Shown piece after piece: positions 1 through 8,620 of a DNA stretch of 64,000 nt. The position numbers and the translations under genes are program-made. Within the stretch, counting starts at the first letter, position 1. Each line of letters opens with the position of its first letter. Origin of the DNA: Kribbella aluminosa (GTDB lineage: Bacteria > Actinomycetota > Actinomycetes > Propionibacteriales > Kribbellaceae); NCBI RefSeq assembly GCF_017876295.1, contig NZ_JAGINT010000001.1, positions 930,001-994,000 of the forward strand, written 5' to 3'. Under the pieces are notes generated by a model. It ran no database searches. It was not told the origin of the DNA and saw only the letters and a list, made by a program, of their open reading frames with translations.

Positions 1-783
1 GCTCAGCCCGACGATCGCGGTCGGCCGGTCCTGCGAGTCCAGGACGTACTCCGCTCCGCGCAGCCCGGAGGCGATCGCGTTGTGCCCGCCGGAGACGATC
101 CGCAGCCGGGCGTCCGGCATCGCCTTCTGCAGGCCGCGGATCCGCAGCTCACAGTCGGTGTACCCGACCTCGTCGACGGTCAGCTCCATCGGCCGCCCGC
201 CGGCCGCCTGCGCGTTGTCGACCAGTACGACGACGTCGCGGTGCCCGAGCCGGGCCAGGTGCTCGCCCAGTTGCGCGGCCGCCTCGACCTCGTCGATCGC
301 GACCCAGGACAGGTCCGGGTGGTCGCCCCGATCGGTCGACACCGCGGGAATCCCGCGGTTCGCCAGGATCTCCAGCGCCGGGTGTCCGCCCGGTACGCAG
401 AAGATCGCGGCCGCGTCGATCGCCGCCTGCTGCACGGCGTTGCTGCCGCCGGCGATGTCCTTGGAGCTCAGCGGCATCAGCAACAGGCTGGTCGAGAACT
501 CCTCGGCGACCTCCGCGAGCCCGGCGAGGAAGCCGACCGCGTACGGATCCGAGAACGCGTAGGCCAGCTTGTCGGTGAACAGCACCCCGACCGCGCCCGC
601 CTTCCCGCTCCGCAGCGCGCGGGCCGAGGCGTCCGGTCCGGAGTACCCGAGCTCGTGGGCGGTCGCCAGGATCCGCTCGCGCAGCGCGGTGGAGAGCTGG
701 TCGGGTTTGTTGTAGGCGTTCGACACCGTCGACGGCGACACGCCCACGGCCTTCGCCACGGTCTTCAGCGTCACCCCGGCCAT
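1..783 (-). CDS. LacI-family transcriptional regulator, 3' end outside window
   Basis: The 261 codons present begin with a LacI-type helix-turn-helix (TLKTVAKAVGVSPSTVSNAY, residues about 5-24) followed by the hinge region and a periplasmic-binding-protein-like effector domain (GAVGVLFTD, CVPGGHPALEIL, STDRGDHPDLSWV). Such proteins repress sugar or nucleoside genes until an effector binds. The start is ATG at 783. The gene runs off the left edge, so its operon and effector cannot be judged. An extended inverted repeat just upstream is the obvious autoregulatory operator. Family assignment is secure; the ligand is unknown. Confidence 0.9.
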   Translation of the reverse strand, partial: MAGVTLKTVAKAVGVSPSTVSNAYNKPDQLSTALRERILATAHELGYSGPDASARALRSGKAGAVGVLFTDKLAYAFSDPYAVGFLAGLAEVAEEFSTSLLLMPLSSKDIAGGSNAVQQAAIDAAAIFCVPGGHPALEILANRGIPAVSTDRGDHPDLSWVAIDEVEAAAQLGEHLARLGHRDVVVLVDNAQAAGGRPMELTVDEVGYTDCELRIRGLQKAMPDARLRIVSGGHNAIASGLRGAEYVLDSQDRPTAIVGLS

Positions 784-794
784 CTTGTACACCT

Positions 795-840
795 CTTCTG
801 TATCGTTCTTCTAAATCGTTCTAGAAAAACGATACAGAAG
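795..840. promoter_or_regulatory. Probable LacI-family operator
   Basis: A perfect 13-bp inverted repeat, CTTCTGTATCGTT at 795-807 and AACGATACAGAAG at 828-840, encloses a second repeat, ATCGTT at 815-820 and AACGAT at 828-833, centred on TTCTAGAA. It lies 12 bp upstream of the LacI-family start codon (ATG at 783) and about 50 bp upstream of cutC, so the regulator probably controls itself and perhaps cutC. Sequence symmetry is seen; the regulator match is inferred from position. Confidence 0.65.
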
Positions 841-892
841 CTCGCTGGCGAGTGCAACCCGAATTCGCCGGGAGTGCGAGAGGATGTACGGC

Positions 893-1597
893 ATGGGTTC
901 GTTGCTGGAGATCATCGCGTTGCATCCGGCGGACGCGGAGGCGGCGCAGGAGGGTGGGGCGGACCGGCTGGAGCTGTGCGCCTCGATGGAGGCGGACGGG
1001 TTGTGCCCGTCGGTGTCGACCGTCAGCGCGATCCGGCGGGTCACCGACCTGCCGTTGCGGGTGATGCTGCGGCTGGAGAACTCGTTCACCACCAACGGCG
1101 CCGACCTGAACCGGCTGACCGCGATGGCGCAGTCGTTCCTGTCCGCGGGGGCGGACGGGTTCGTGCTCGGGTTCCTGACCCCGGACAACCAGGTGGACGG
1201 CGAGTCGGTCGGCCAACTGGTCAGCACGTTCGCCGGTACGCCGTGGACGTTCCACCGGGCCATCGACGCAGTGCTCGAGCAGCAGCCCGCCTGGCGCGCG
1301 CTGCGGACCCTGCCCGGGCTGGACTGCGTACTGACCGCGGGCTCGTCCATCGGCGTCGCCCACGGGCTGGACGATCTGTGCAGGCTCGCGAAGGAGGACC
1401 CGGCCGTGGCCGGCGTGATGATGGCGGGCGGCGGCCTGCAGCCGGAGCACGTCCCGTGGCTGTACCAGAGCGGCGTACGCCGTTTCCACGTCGGTACGTC
1501 GGTCCGCCAGGACGGGTCGTGGACCAAGGCGTACGTGAACTCCCGCTTCGTCCGCTCCTGGCGCAACCTGCTCGACGCCCAGGACGCCCGCGAATGA
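893..1597 (+). CDS. cutC: CutC-family protein
   Basis: The protein is a TIM-barrel CutC homologue: the family signature GGADRLELCASM lies near the N terminus and is followed by LPLRVMLRLEN, GADGFVLGFL, WTFHRAID and a C-terminal RRFHVGTSVR. CutC was named for copper homeostasis in E. coli, but its biochemical role is unsettled. The purine-rich GAGAGG at 878-883 fits the ATG at 893; an in-frame ATG at 884 touches that element and is less likely, though GGGAG at 870-874 could serve it. The stop codon overlaps the start of the next gene (ATGA), which indicates translational coupling with the DUF4031 gene. Confidence 0.88.
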   Translation: MGSLLEIIALHPADAEAAQEGGADRLELCASMEADGLCPSVSTVSAIRRVTDLPLRVMLRLENSFTTNGADLNRLTAMAQSFLSAGADGFVLGFLTPDNQVDGESVGQLVSTFAGTPWTFHRAIDAVLEQQPAWRALRTLPGLDCVLTAGSSIGVAHGLDDLCRLAKEDPAVAGVMMAGGGLQPEHVPWLYQSGVRRFHVGTSVRQDGSWTKAYVNSRFVRSWRNLLDAQDARE

Positions 1598-1860
1598 TCC
1601 TGATCGACCCGCCCGCCTGGCCGGCCTGGAACCGGATCTGGTCGCACCTGGTCAGCGACGAGTCCTACGACGAACTGCACACGTTCGCGAAGTCCGCAGG
1701 GATCCCGGCCCGCGGCTTCGACCGCGACCACTACGACGTACCGAGCGACCGGTACGACGACCTGGTGGAAGCCGGCGCAGTACAGGTCTCCAGCCGAGAG
1801 CTGGTGGAGCGGCTGATCGCGTCAGGCCTGAGGCAAAGGAAAAGGCCCTCAACAGGTTGA
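1594..1860 (+). CDS. DUF4031 domain protein
   Basis: This 88-residue protein matches the small actinobacterial DUF4031 family: MILIDPPAWPAWNR at the start, HLVSDESYDELHTFA, GIPARGFDRDHYDVP and a C-terminal arginine-rich end. The function is unknown. Its ATG overlaps the stop codon of cutC by four bases, so the two are translated together. The final codons lie inside the hairpin terminator that follows, an unusual economy of space. Confidence 0.85.
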   Translation: MILIDPPAWPAWNRIWSHLVSDESYDELHTFAKSAGIPARGFDRDHYDVPSDRYDDLVEAGAVQVSSRELVERLIASGLRQRKRPSTG

Positions 1861-1870
1861 GGGCCTTTTC
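1839..1870. terminator. Bidirectional intrinsic terminator
   Basis: A perfect 15-bp stem (GAAAAGGCCCTCAAC at 1839-1853 and its complement at 1856-1870) lies between the convergent DUF4031 and EF-Tu genes. A-tract and T-tract flanks on both arms allow it to stop transcription in both directions. It includes the stop codon of the DUF4031 gene and ends 3 bp from the EF-Tu stop codon. Confidence 0.85.
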
Positions 1871-1873
1871 GTT

Positions 1874-3061
1874 CTAGTCGAGCAGTTCGGTCACGGTGCC
1901 GGCGGCGACGGTGTGGCCGCCCTCGCGGACCGCGAAGCCGAGGCCGACGTCCATCGCGACCGCCTTCTCCAGCTCCACTCCGAGCTCGATCGTGTCGCCG
2001 GGCATCACCAGGGTGATCTCACCCAGGTCGATCCCGCCGGACACGTCCGTGGTCCGGAAGTAGAACTGCGGCCGGTAGTCCGCGGCGAACGGCGTGTGCC
2101 GGCCGCCCTCGGCCGTGGACAGCGCGTGCAGGTTCGCCCGGAACTTCCGGTGCGGCCGCACGCTGCCCGGCAGTGCCACCACCTGGCCGCGACGGACCTC
2201 GTCGCGCTTCACGCCACGCAGCAGCACCGCCGCGTTGTCGCCGGCGTCCGCGGACGCCAGCGACTTGCCGAACGTCTCCAGACCGATCGCCGTACTGACC
2301 ACCGTCGGGCCGAGGCCGACGACCTCGACCTGGTCGCCGAGCTTCAGCGAACCGCGCTCGACAGCACCCGTGACCACCGTGCCGCGGCCGCTGATCGTGA
2401 GCACGTTCTCGATCGGCATCAGGAACGGCTCGCCGAGCTCACGGTCCGGCACCGGCACGTAGTCGTCGATCGCGTCCAGCAGCTCGCCGACCGCGGCCGT
2501 CCACCGCGGGTCGCCCTCGAGCGCCTTCAGCCCGGACACCCGAACCACGGGTACGTCGTCACCCGGGAAGCCGTACTCCGAGAGAAGCTCGCGGACCTCC
2601 AGCTCGACCAGGTCGAGCAGCTCCGGGTCGTCGACGGTGTCGGCCTTGTTCAGCGCGACCACCAGGTACGGCACGCCCACCCGGTGCGCGAGCAGGACAT
2701 GCTCACGCGTCTGCGGCATGGCGCCGTCCTGCGCGGAGACGACCAGGATCGCGGCGTCCACCTGAGCGGCGCCGGTGATCATGTTCTTCACGTAGTCGGC
2801 GTGCCCGGGCATGTCGACGTGCGCGTAGTGCCGGGTCGCGGTCTCGTACTCGACGTGCGAGATGTTGATCGTGATCCCGCGCTGCAGCTCCTCCGGCGCA
2901 CGGTCGATGCCGTCGAAGGCGACGAAGCGGTTCACGTCCGGGTCGCGCTCGGCGAGCACCTTGGTGATGGCGGCGGTCAGGGTGGTCTTGCCGTGGTCGA
3001 CGTGCCCCATCGTGCCGATGTTGAGGTGCGGCTTGGTCCGCACGAACTGGCTCTTGGCCAT
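1874..3061 (-). CDS. tuf: Elongation factor Tu, divergent (tuf3-like)
   Basis: The 395-residue protein has every GTPase motif of EF-Tu: GHVDHGKT (G1), RGITIN (G2), DMPGHADYV (G3) and NKAD (G4), followed by beta-barrel domains 2 and 3. It delivers aminoacyl-tRNA to the ribosome. Several normally invariant stretches differ ([50 protein letters not shown]), resembling the divergent tuf3 paralogue of streptomycetes rather than the str-operon tuf. It is solitary, not next to fusA or ribosomal genes, supporting a second, specialised copy. ATG at 3061 gives the conserved [12 protein letters not shown] start and has AAAGGA upstream; the longer frame to 3121 is not conserved. Confidence 0.9.
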   Translation of the reverse strand: MAKSQFVRTKPHLNIGTMGHVDHGKTTLTAAITKVLAERDPDVNRFVAFDGIDRAPEELQRGITINISHVEYETATRHYAHVDMPGHADYVKNMITGAAQVDAAILVVSAQDGAMPQTREHVLLAHRVGVPYLVVALNKADTVDDPELLDLVELEVRELLSEYGFPGDDVPVVRVSGLKALEGDPRWTAAVGELLDAIDDYVPVPDRELGEPFLMPIENVLTISGRGTVVTGAVERGSLKLGDQVEVVGLGPTVVSTAIGLETFGKSLASADAGDNAAVLLRGVKRDEVRRGQVVALPGSVRPHRKFRANLHALSTAEGGRHTPFAADYRPQFYFRTTDVSGGIDLGEITLVMPGDTIELGVELEKAVAMDVGLGFAVREGGHTVAAGTVTELLD

Positions 3062-3157
3062 GAGTTTTCCTTTGCTGTTCAGAAGATTCGACAGAGCCAG
3101 GACCCTCCGGCAAGCCCGCACGACGCTGTCACCGCGTGAGGGGGCCGGTAGCCAGCC

Positions 3158-3260
3158 ACCCTCCTCCGCGGGTCCTGCTCAGCAGGAGGAGGGTCAGCTT
3201 CGAGTGGCCGAATCGACTGATGCAGCCCACGTGGGAGCGCCCGTCAGGCACTGGCCTGAC
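3158..3260 (-). promoter_or_regulatory. Structured leader upstream of tuf
   Basis: The 280-bp gap between the propeller-protein stop codon (3342) and the tuf start (3061) holds no gene but has two hairpins: ACCCTCCTCC at 3158-3167 pairing with GGAGGAGGGT at 3185-3194, and GTCAGGC at 3243-3249 pairing with GCCTGAC at 3254-3260. The distal one may end the upstream transcript; the proximal one may be in the tuf leader. Neither is followed by a clear U-tract, so regulation versus termination cannot be decided. Confidence 0.45.
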
Positions 3261-3341
3261 AGGTCGAACTCGAAAACCACGCGGAACATGGGGATCACGG
3301 TAGGTATGAACGGAGTCCGGGGCAACAGAATTCCCCGGGGG

Positions 3342-5723
3342 TCAGTTGAGCGCGAAGAGCCGGGTTCCGTCGGAGAAGATCGGGCGGGCGGCGGCCACCG
3401 TGACAGCTGGCTCGTCGCAGGTGACGGTTTCGGACTTGGCCACCGTCTGGGTGTTGGAGCCGGCCAGGATCGGCCGGGCCTGGATGCCGTTGGAGCCGAT
3501 CAGCACCGGCGAGCAGCTGCCGTTGGCCTGCGGCATCAGCGTGACGACCCGTCCGTCCGGCAGCAGCCCGAACCCGTCGCGCGGGTACTCCGGGTGCTGC
3601 AGCTTGGGCGGTACCTGCAGCAGGTGGTGCCACTGCGGCGTACCGTCGGCGGGGCTCGACGCGGACACGTCGTACGTCTGCGGCTGGCCTGAGTCGTTGC
3701 CGGTTCGGCAGGTGATCAGTACGAGGGACGCGTGCGTGGCGGCGAGCTGTGCGTCGCAGGACGAGGAGCCGAGCCGTGGGCGTGGAGTGCCTGGCACTGG
3801 TGACGTCCAGAGGAGGTTGCCCGTGCTGGTGTCCACGGACCACTGGTAGAGCGTGCCGCCGGCAGCGCCGGTCCAGATCAGCCCGGAGATCTCACGGGTG
3901 TCGGGGACGGAGACCAGCTGGCCGACCCAGGTCGACGGGTCCAACTCGGCGCTCAGGTCGATCCGGGCGCCCAGGTTGACCTCCCACTTCTGGGCACCGG
4001 TCTGGAGGTCCAGTCCGCGTACGACTGCACCGTTGCCGGCACAGGCGTCGACGACGACCGCCTGGTCGCCGACCAGCGCGCCTTGCGTCACATTGCAGCG
4101 CACCTGCGCCCGCCAGTGCGTCGGGTTGCTCACGCCGTGGGAGACGACGTAGTTGCCCTCTGCCACCAGCAACTGGTCCGAGTCGACAGCCAGCGCCGTA
4201 CCGTCGGAGTCGACCTCGGTCAGCACCTTCCCGCTCACCGCGTCGAGTACGGCGTACGTCGGCAGCTTGATGCCCGTGGGTTCGCCGTACTGGGCCCGGG
4301 GGAGGTGCGCAGCGAGGACCTGGCCGTCATCTGACACCACCAGACCCCGTGAGCCGCTGGACGCCGCGTCTTGTACGTCGGCCCGCGAGTAGCGCCACCG
4401 GATCTGACCCGTGGCCGCGTCGGACATCACCACACCGTCCGAGCGCAGCTCCGCGACACCACCCGCCGTACCGGTGATGGCACCCGTTGCCGGGACCTCA
4501 CGGCTCCACGCCAGCGTCCCGTCGAGCTGCACCGGCTGCTGGGTCGGCTGGATCGTCGTGGTCGTGCTGACCGTGTTAGCGGTCTCCAGCCGAGCCTGTA
4601 CGAAAGGCTCACCAGCAGAGACCACGACCCACGCCAGCAGCGCTCCACAGACAGCCGTGGCGCCAACGCCCATCCAGCGCGGAGGAGCCTGCGCGTACGC
4701 CGGTGCGAGCCGCAGCCGGAGCGCCAACGCCAGCAGCGCCCCTGCGAGTACCAGTGCCGCGGACGCGATCAGCAGGTACGGCCAGCGCTCCGACATGGCC
4801 GCGCCGGGCTGAGCGGCCGGCCAGCGCCACCAGCACACGCCAACCGCGATCAGCCCGACGGCAGCGAAGACGATCGCCGGGACGGTCACGAGACGCCGCT
4901 GCGTCCTGCGGAACCACGCACAGGTCAGGGCGGCCGCTACCGCCGTACCGGCGATTGGTGCCCAGACCGGGAAACCGCTGACGTCGGACGGCTCGGCCGG
5001 CCACTTGGCCGCCGCGCCGAGACCACGGCCGAGCAGGACCGAGGACGCGACCACCGCACCGAGTGCGGCGCCGAAGTAGATGACCGGGATCAGCCCGCCG
5101 ATCGGTCGGGCTGCCCTAGGGCCCAGGGCTTCGACCTCCCGTGTGAGGTTCTCCCTGGCCGGCCTCTCCCACTCCTCGTGACCCCTGGGGGTCACATAGA
5201 GCCGGGTCTCGCTCAGCGCCTGCAGGAACGACATCCGCCCGCGGGCGAAGTCCCGGTCGGCGACGTGCTGGTACTCCTGCCGGATCCCGGCCGCGTACTC
5301 GTCGTACCGCGACTTCGGCAGGCTCAGGATCCGCAGGTCGGCGTCGCACAGCACGGCGCCGTTGCGGTCGTCCGCGGCGCAGTCGTGCTTGGCGGTCAGC
5401 CGGACCAGCCGCCCGATCTCGGCGACCCGGTCGGCGGCCACGCCGTACGCGGCCAGCTCGAGCTCGGCCAGCTGGGCCGAGACCTCCTCGTTCTCACCGG
5501 GGTCGGCCTGTGGGTCGTAGATCGCGTCGTGGAACCAGGCCGCCAGCCGGACGGTGTCCGCGTCGTCGGCGTACTCGGCCAGTTCGTCGACCGTGGCCAG
5601 TACCTCGGTCAGGTGCTGCCGGTCGTGATAATGCCGATGTTGCTCTGCGTAACGAGCCAGCAGATCGTCGCCCAACGGCTGCGCGTGCGGCAGCAGGCGA
5701 TTCCACTGGTCGCGCAGGTCCAT
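3342..5723 (-). CDS. HD hydrolase - 5 TM - PQQ beta-propeller membrane protein
   Basis: This 793-residue protein has three parts. Residues 1-210 resemble the small metal-dependent HD phosphohydrolases: His31/His33/His37, the HD pair His65-Asp66, His113 and Asp127/Asp129 are present, so it could be catalytic. Five hydrophobic segments follow (starting at GLIPVIYFGAALGAVV and ending at ALLAWVVVSAG). The C-terminal ~400 residues are PQQ-like beta-propeller repeats (ATGQIRWRYSR, TGAQKWEVNLGA, TGNLLWTS). Odd TM number predicts a cytosolic HD domain and an external propeller. ATG at 5723 matches the start of the upstream paralogue; a longer frame to 5795 is unlikely. The paralogue ends 172 bp upstream, same strand. 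Substrate unknown. Confidence 0.8.
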   Translation of the reverse strand: MDLRDQWNRLLPHAQPLGDDLLARYAEQHRHYHDRQHLTEVLATVDELAEYADDADTVRLAAWFHDAIYDPQADPGENEEVSAQLAELELAAYGVAADRVAEIGRLVRLTAKHDCAADDRNGAVLCDADLRILSLPKSRYDEYAAGIRQEYQHVADRDFARGRMSFLQALSETRLYVTPRGHEEWERPARENLTREVEALGPRAARPIGGLIPVIYFGAALGAVVASSVLLGRGLGAAAKWPAEPSDVSGFPVWAPIAGTAVAAALTCAWFRRTQRRLVTVPAIVFAAVGLIAVGVCWWRWPAAQPGAAMSERWPYLLIASAALVLAGALLALALRLRLAPAYAQAPPRWMGVGATAVCGALLAWVVVSAGEPFVQARLETANTVSTTTTIQPTQQPVQLDGTLAWSREVPATGAITGTAGGVAELRSDGVVMSDAATGQIRWRYSRADVQDAASSGSRGLVVSDDGQVLAAHLPRAQYGEPTGIKLPTYAVLDAVSGKVLTEVDSDGTALAVDSDQLLVAEGNYVVSHGVSNPTHWRAQVRCNVTQGALVGDQAVVVDACAGNGAVVRGLDLQTGAQKWEVNLGARIDLSAELDPSTWVGQLVSVPDTREISGLIWTGAAGGTLYQWSVDTSTGNLLWTSPVPGTPRPRLGSSSCDAQLAATHASLVLITCRTGNDSGQPQTYDVSASSPADGTPQWHHLLQVPPKLQHPEYPRDGFGLLPDGRVVTLMPQANGSCSPVLIGSNGIQARPILAGSNTQTVAKSETVTCDEPAVTVAAARPIFSDGTRLFALN

Positions 5724-5895
5724 GGATATGGAGTCTGGCACCCGTTGGGAGTCCGGACGGACGGATCCGGGATTCCCGAATCGGTCCGTGGCCAAAGGGT
5801 TATCGGCTCGTCACCTGACCCCCAGGAAGTGCGGTACAGGTCACACTCCGCCGTCAACGAGAGGGGGGTTGACACCCATCGACTACCGGGAGTCA

Positions 5896-8145
5896 CTAAC
5901 GCAGGGCGATCACGGTGTTCGGGCCGGAGGTGAGTACGAGATTGCCGACCGCCCGCGGGTCCCGGGCGCAGACGATGCCGCTGGGCAGCCGGACCTGGCG
6001 GAGGCCGGCCCGGTTGATCACGTTCGCGACGCAGCCGGTGCCCGAACGGCTCAGCGAGACCACCCGGCCGTCCGCGGTCACCGTGACCTTCGCCCGCGGG
6101 CTGACCGGTGCCACCGTCTGCCAGGCGGTCAGCCCGGTGTTCGCGTCGATGGCGGTGACCACGGTCCGGCGGCTCTCCACAGTGCTCGGCCCCGGGCAGT
6201 CGACGACGATCAGGTACTTCCCTGCGGCGTTCAGGAGCGTGCGGCAGGCCCAGCTCTTCGGCACGTCCCAGCGCCACCGGATGTCGCCCGTACTCGGCTC
6301 GATCGCGGTCAGCGCAACCGGTACGTCGGTGTCGCCGCCGGGTTCGGCCACCACGACCAGACCGGCCACGACGACCGGCCGCCGGTAGCTGTCCGGTGAG
6401 GTCTTGGTCCACAGCTTCTTGCCGGTCTGGACATCCAGCGCGGTCATCTGGTCCGGCTGATCGTCGCAGGTGTGGCTGACGAAGGCGAGCACCGTCTCGG
6501 CCGTGGCGATCGCGCCGAGGTCTGTGCAGTTGCCGGACTCGTACGTCCAGCGCTCATGCCCGCTCGGGTCGACGCCGTGCAGCTTGCCGCTGCGTTCGCC
6601 CGTCAGGAGCGGTTGGGACTGCTGGATGAACCTGTCCCGCGTCCGGCCGGGCCACGCGGCCTCACGGCGGCCTGTGTCCGCGTTGAGCAGCAGGTACCCG
6701 ACGCCGGCGAACAGGGCGAGCACGTACTCGCCGTTGCCGGTGGTTGTGATGACCGGCTTCTCGTCGGAGTCCGAGCGGCTGTAGCGCCAGCGCAGTGCCC
6801 CGGTGGCCGCGTCGAGCATCTCCACCACGCCGTCCGGGCGGGGGATCGCTACGCCGAAGCGTGTGCCGATCGCTTCCTCCGCGCCGGTACCGGCGACCGA
6901 CTCGCTGACCCAGGCGACGCTTCCGTTGAGAACGGACGGGGTGGCCACACCGGCCTGCTGTGGGGAGCCTTCGAGGCGTTCGTTGGACGAGAGCACGTAG
7001 TTGCGTGACAACGGCTGGACGATCAGCAGGAGCACGAGGGCAACAGCAACCGGTACGACGAGCCAGGCGAGTTGCTGGCCCAAGTTGCGCGCCGGGAGAT
7101 AACGGGCGGTCCGGGTGCGAAGCAGGGACGCCACCAGCCCGGCTCCGCTTGCTACGAGCAGCAGGATCAACGCTGAGATCAGGAGCGGCACACGGAGGCC
7201 TACGCCGGTGGCGGGGTTGGTTCTTGGTGTCTGGGCCCAGGCGATGAGCAGGCCGGTCACTGCAATCGCCAGTACTGTGCCCGCGATCAGGCGTGCGCGC
7301 TGGCTGGCACTGCGGGCGCAGCGGAACAGCATTGGGGCGCTGAAGAACGAGAGAACGGCCAGCGCGACCGTAGGCCACCCGACTTCGTCGTCGGCGGTTG
7401 GGATCTGCCAGGACGCGCCAGAGGCGGCAATCGCGACCACGGCGGCCGCGACTGCGCCGAACGTGGCCGTAGCCGTCAGCCCGGCCTGCTGCCAGCCACG
7501 CCAGGGTGCCGGCAGCTCAGTGTCCAGTCCGGCGAGCTCTGACTCCAGGTTCAGGCGTGCGACCTGGCCGAGCCGTTGACGCGCCAGTTGCGTGCGGTAC
7601 AGGTGCCCGTCGAGCAGGTCGCGTACGTCGTCGTACCGGTGCTCGAGGGCGGCTTTCCGCTCGCCCGCGTCACGGCGTACCTCGGCCGTGTGCACGGCGT
7701 ACCGGGTGGGATCGGAGGCGAGGATGGCGTTCACGGCGTCGAGCAGTACGTCGCCGTTCGCGTCGCGGCGAGGCGGTGCGTAGGAGTCCGGCGGCGGCGC
7801 GGCGAGGTCCCCGGTCAGACGGATCAGCCGCGCGACCTCGGCGATCCGGATGGACGGTACGCCGTACTGCGGGAGCCGCTGCTCGGCCAGCCGGGCCGAC
7901 GCCTCGGCGTCCTCGGGCGGGGTGCCGCCGGGCTCGTGGACCGCCCGGTGGAACCAGGCCGCGAGCCGGACGCTGGTCGGATCGGTGGAGAGCTGGATCA
8001 GCGAATCCAGCGCGGTCAGCACGATGTTCAGGTACTGGTCGCGGTACGCGCGGCGGGTGCGGTCGACGTACCGCGCGACCAGGTCGTCCGCCAGCGAGGC
8101 AGACCCGGGCAGCAGGTCATCCCAGCGCGCCCGAAGTTCCACCAC
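5896..8145 (-). CDS. Degenerate HD domain - 5 TM - PQQ beta-propeller membrane protein
   Basis: This 749-residue paralogue of the downstream gene has the same layout: N-terminal HD-fold (residues 1-210), five membrane segments and a C-terminal PQQ-type propeller (ATGALRWRYSRS, TGKKLWTKTSP, STGDIRWRWDV). The metal site is gone: the equivalents of His31, His33 and His37 are Arg32, Tyr34 and Tyr38, and the HD pair has become His-Arg (WFHRAVHE). It is therefore probably a non-catalytic partner. The start is GTG at 8145 (a second GTG follows immediately). Paralogy and residue loss are seen directly; a paired sensor role is an inference. Confidence 0.78.
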   Translation of the reverse strand: MVELRARWDDLLPGSASLADDLVARYVDRTRRAYRDQYLNIVLTALDSLIQLSTDPTSVRLAAWFHRAVHEPGGTPPEDAEASARLAEQRLPQYGVPSIRIAEVARLIRLTGDLAAPPPDSYAPPRRDANGDVLLDAVNAILASDPTRYAVHTAEVRRDAGERKAALEHRYDDVRDLLDGHLYRTQLARQRLGQVARLNLESELAGLDTELPAPWRGWQQAGLTATATFGAVAAAVVAIAASGASWQIPTADDEVGWPTVALAVLSFFSAPMLFRCARSASQRARLIAGTVLAIAVTGLLIAWAQTPRTNPATGVGLRVPLLISALILLLVASGAGLVASLLRTRTARYLPARNLGQQLAWLVVPVAVALVLLLIVQPLSRNYVLSSNERLEGSPQQAGVATPSVLNGSVAWVSESVAGTGAEEAIGTRFGVAIPRPDGVVEMLDAATGALRWRYSRSDSDEKPVITTTGNGEYVLALFAGVGYLLLNADTGRREAAWPGRTRDRFIQQSQPLLTGERSGKLHGVDPSGHERWTYESGNCTDLGAIATAETVLAFVSHTCDDQPDQMTALDVQTGKKLWTKTSPDSYRRPVVVAGLVVVAEPGGDTDVPVALTAIEPSTGDIRWRWDVPKSWACRTLLNAAGKYLIVVDCPGPSTVESRRTVVTAIDANTGLTAWQTVAPVSPRAKVTVTADGRVVSLSRSGTGCVANVINRAGLRQVRLPSGIVCARDPRAVGNLVLTSGPNTVIALR

Positions 8146-8219
8146 CGCTTCAGTCTGCCAGCAGCACTACTGCAACCAGCCCACGATCACCCCACCGCCA
8201 CCTTGCGGTTAGGTCCTGG

Positions 8220-8531
8220 TTACTGCTGGGCCGACAGAACCCCGGTGAGCAGGCCCGGGTACAGGCCCTCGAGGTCGTCGCGGCGCAGCAGGCTGATTCG
8301 CCGGGTGCCGTCGGTGTGGGTGGAGATCACGCCGGCCTCGCGGAGGATCTTCAGGTGGTGGGCGCGTGTGGACGCCGTCACCGGGAGCTCGATCTCGCCG
8401 CAGCAGATGCCGGCCGGGTGGTCGGCGAGCGCCCGGACGATGGTCAGCCGGACCGGCTCGCCCAACGCCTGCAGAACCGCCTCGACGCGGATCTCACCCC
8501 GCTCCGGCTGCGGGAGGACTTTGGTGGCCAT
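8220..8531 (-). CDS. ArsR-family HTH regulator
   Basis: A 103-residue winged-helix protein (LQALGEPVRLTIVRALADHP, then the recognition helix TASTRAHHLKILREAGVI) of the ArsR type. The pair CC in GICCGEIELP sits before the recognition helix, but the usual metal-sensing ELCVCDL box is not present, so a metal ligand is uncertain. It diverges from an MFS exporter with a shared 90-bp control region. ATG at 8531 is almost at the predicted transcription start, so the mRNA may be leaderless. Confidence 0.85.
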   Translation of the reverse strand: MATKVLPQPERGEIRVEAVLQALGEPVRLTIVRALADHPAGICCGEIELPVTASTRAHHLKILREAGVISTHTDGTRRISLLRRDDLEGLYPGLLTGVLSAQQ

Positions 8532-8537
8532 GGGTCC

Positions 8538-8598
8538 ATAGTACGACGCCTGTCGAAGTTCGATGATCTTCGTAGTACGATAACCGTCGAACTACTAT
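8538..8598. promoter_or_regulatory. Divergent ArsR/MFS promoters and operators
   Basis: Two -10 boxes of identical sequence TACTAT face outwards, one on the minus strand at 8543-8538 for the regulator and one on the plus strand at 8593-8598 for the transporter. Between them are two 11-bp palindromes, TCGAAGTTCGA (8553-8563) and TCGTAGTACGA (8570-8580, one central mismatch). Bound repressor would cover both promoters. Confidence 0.6.
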
Positions 8599-8620
8599 CC
8601 GATGTCTCCGGAAGGTCGTC

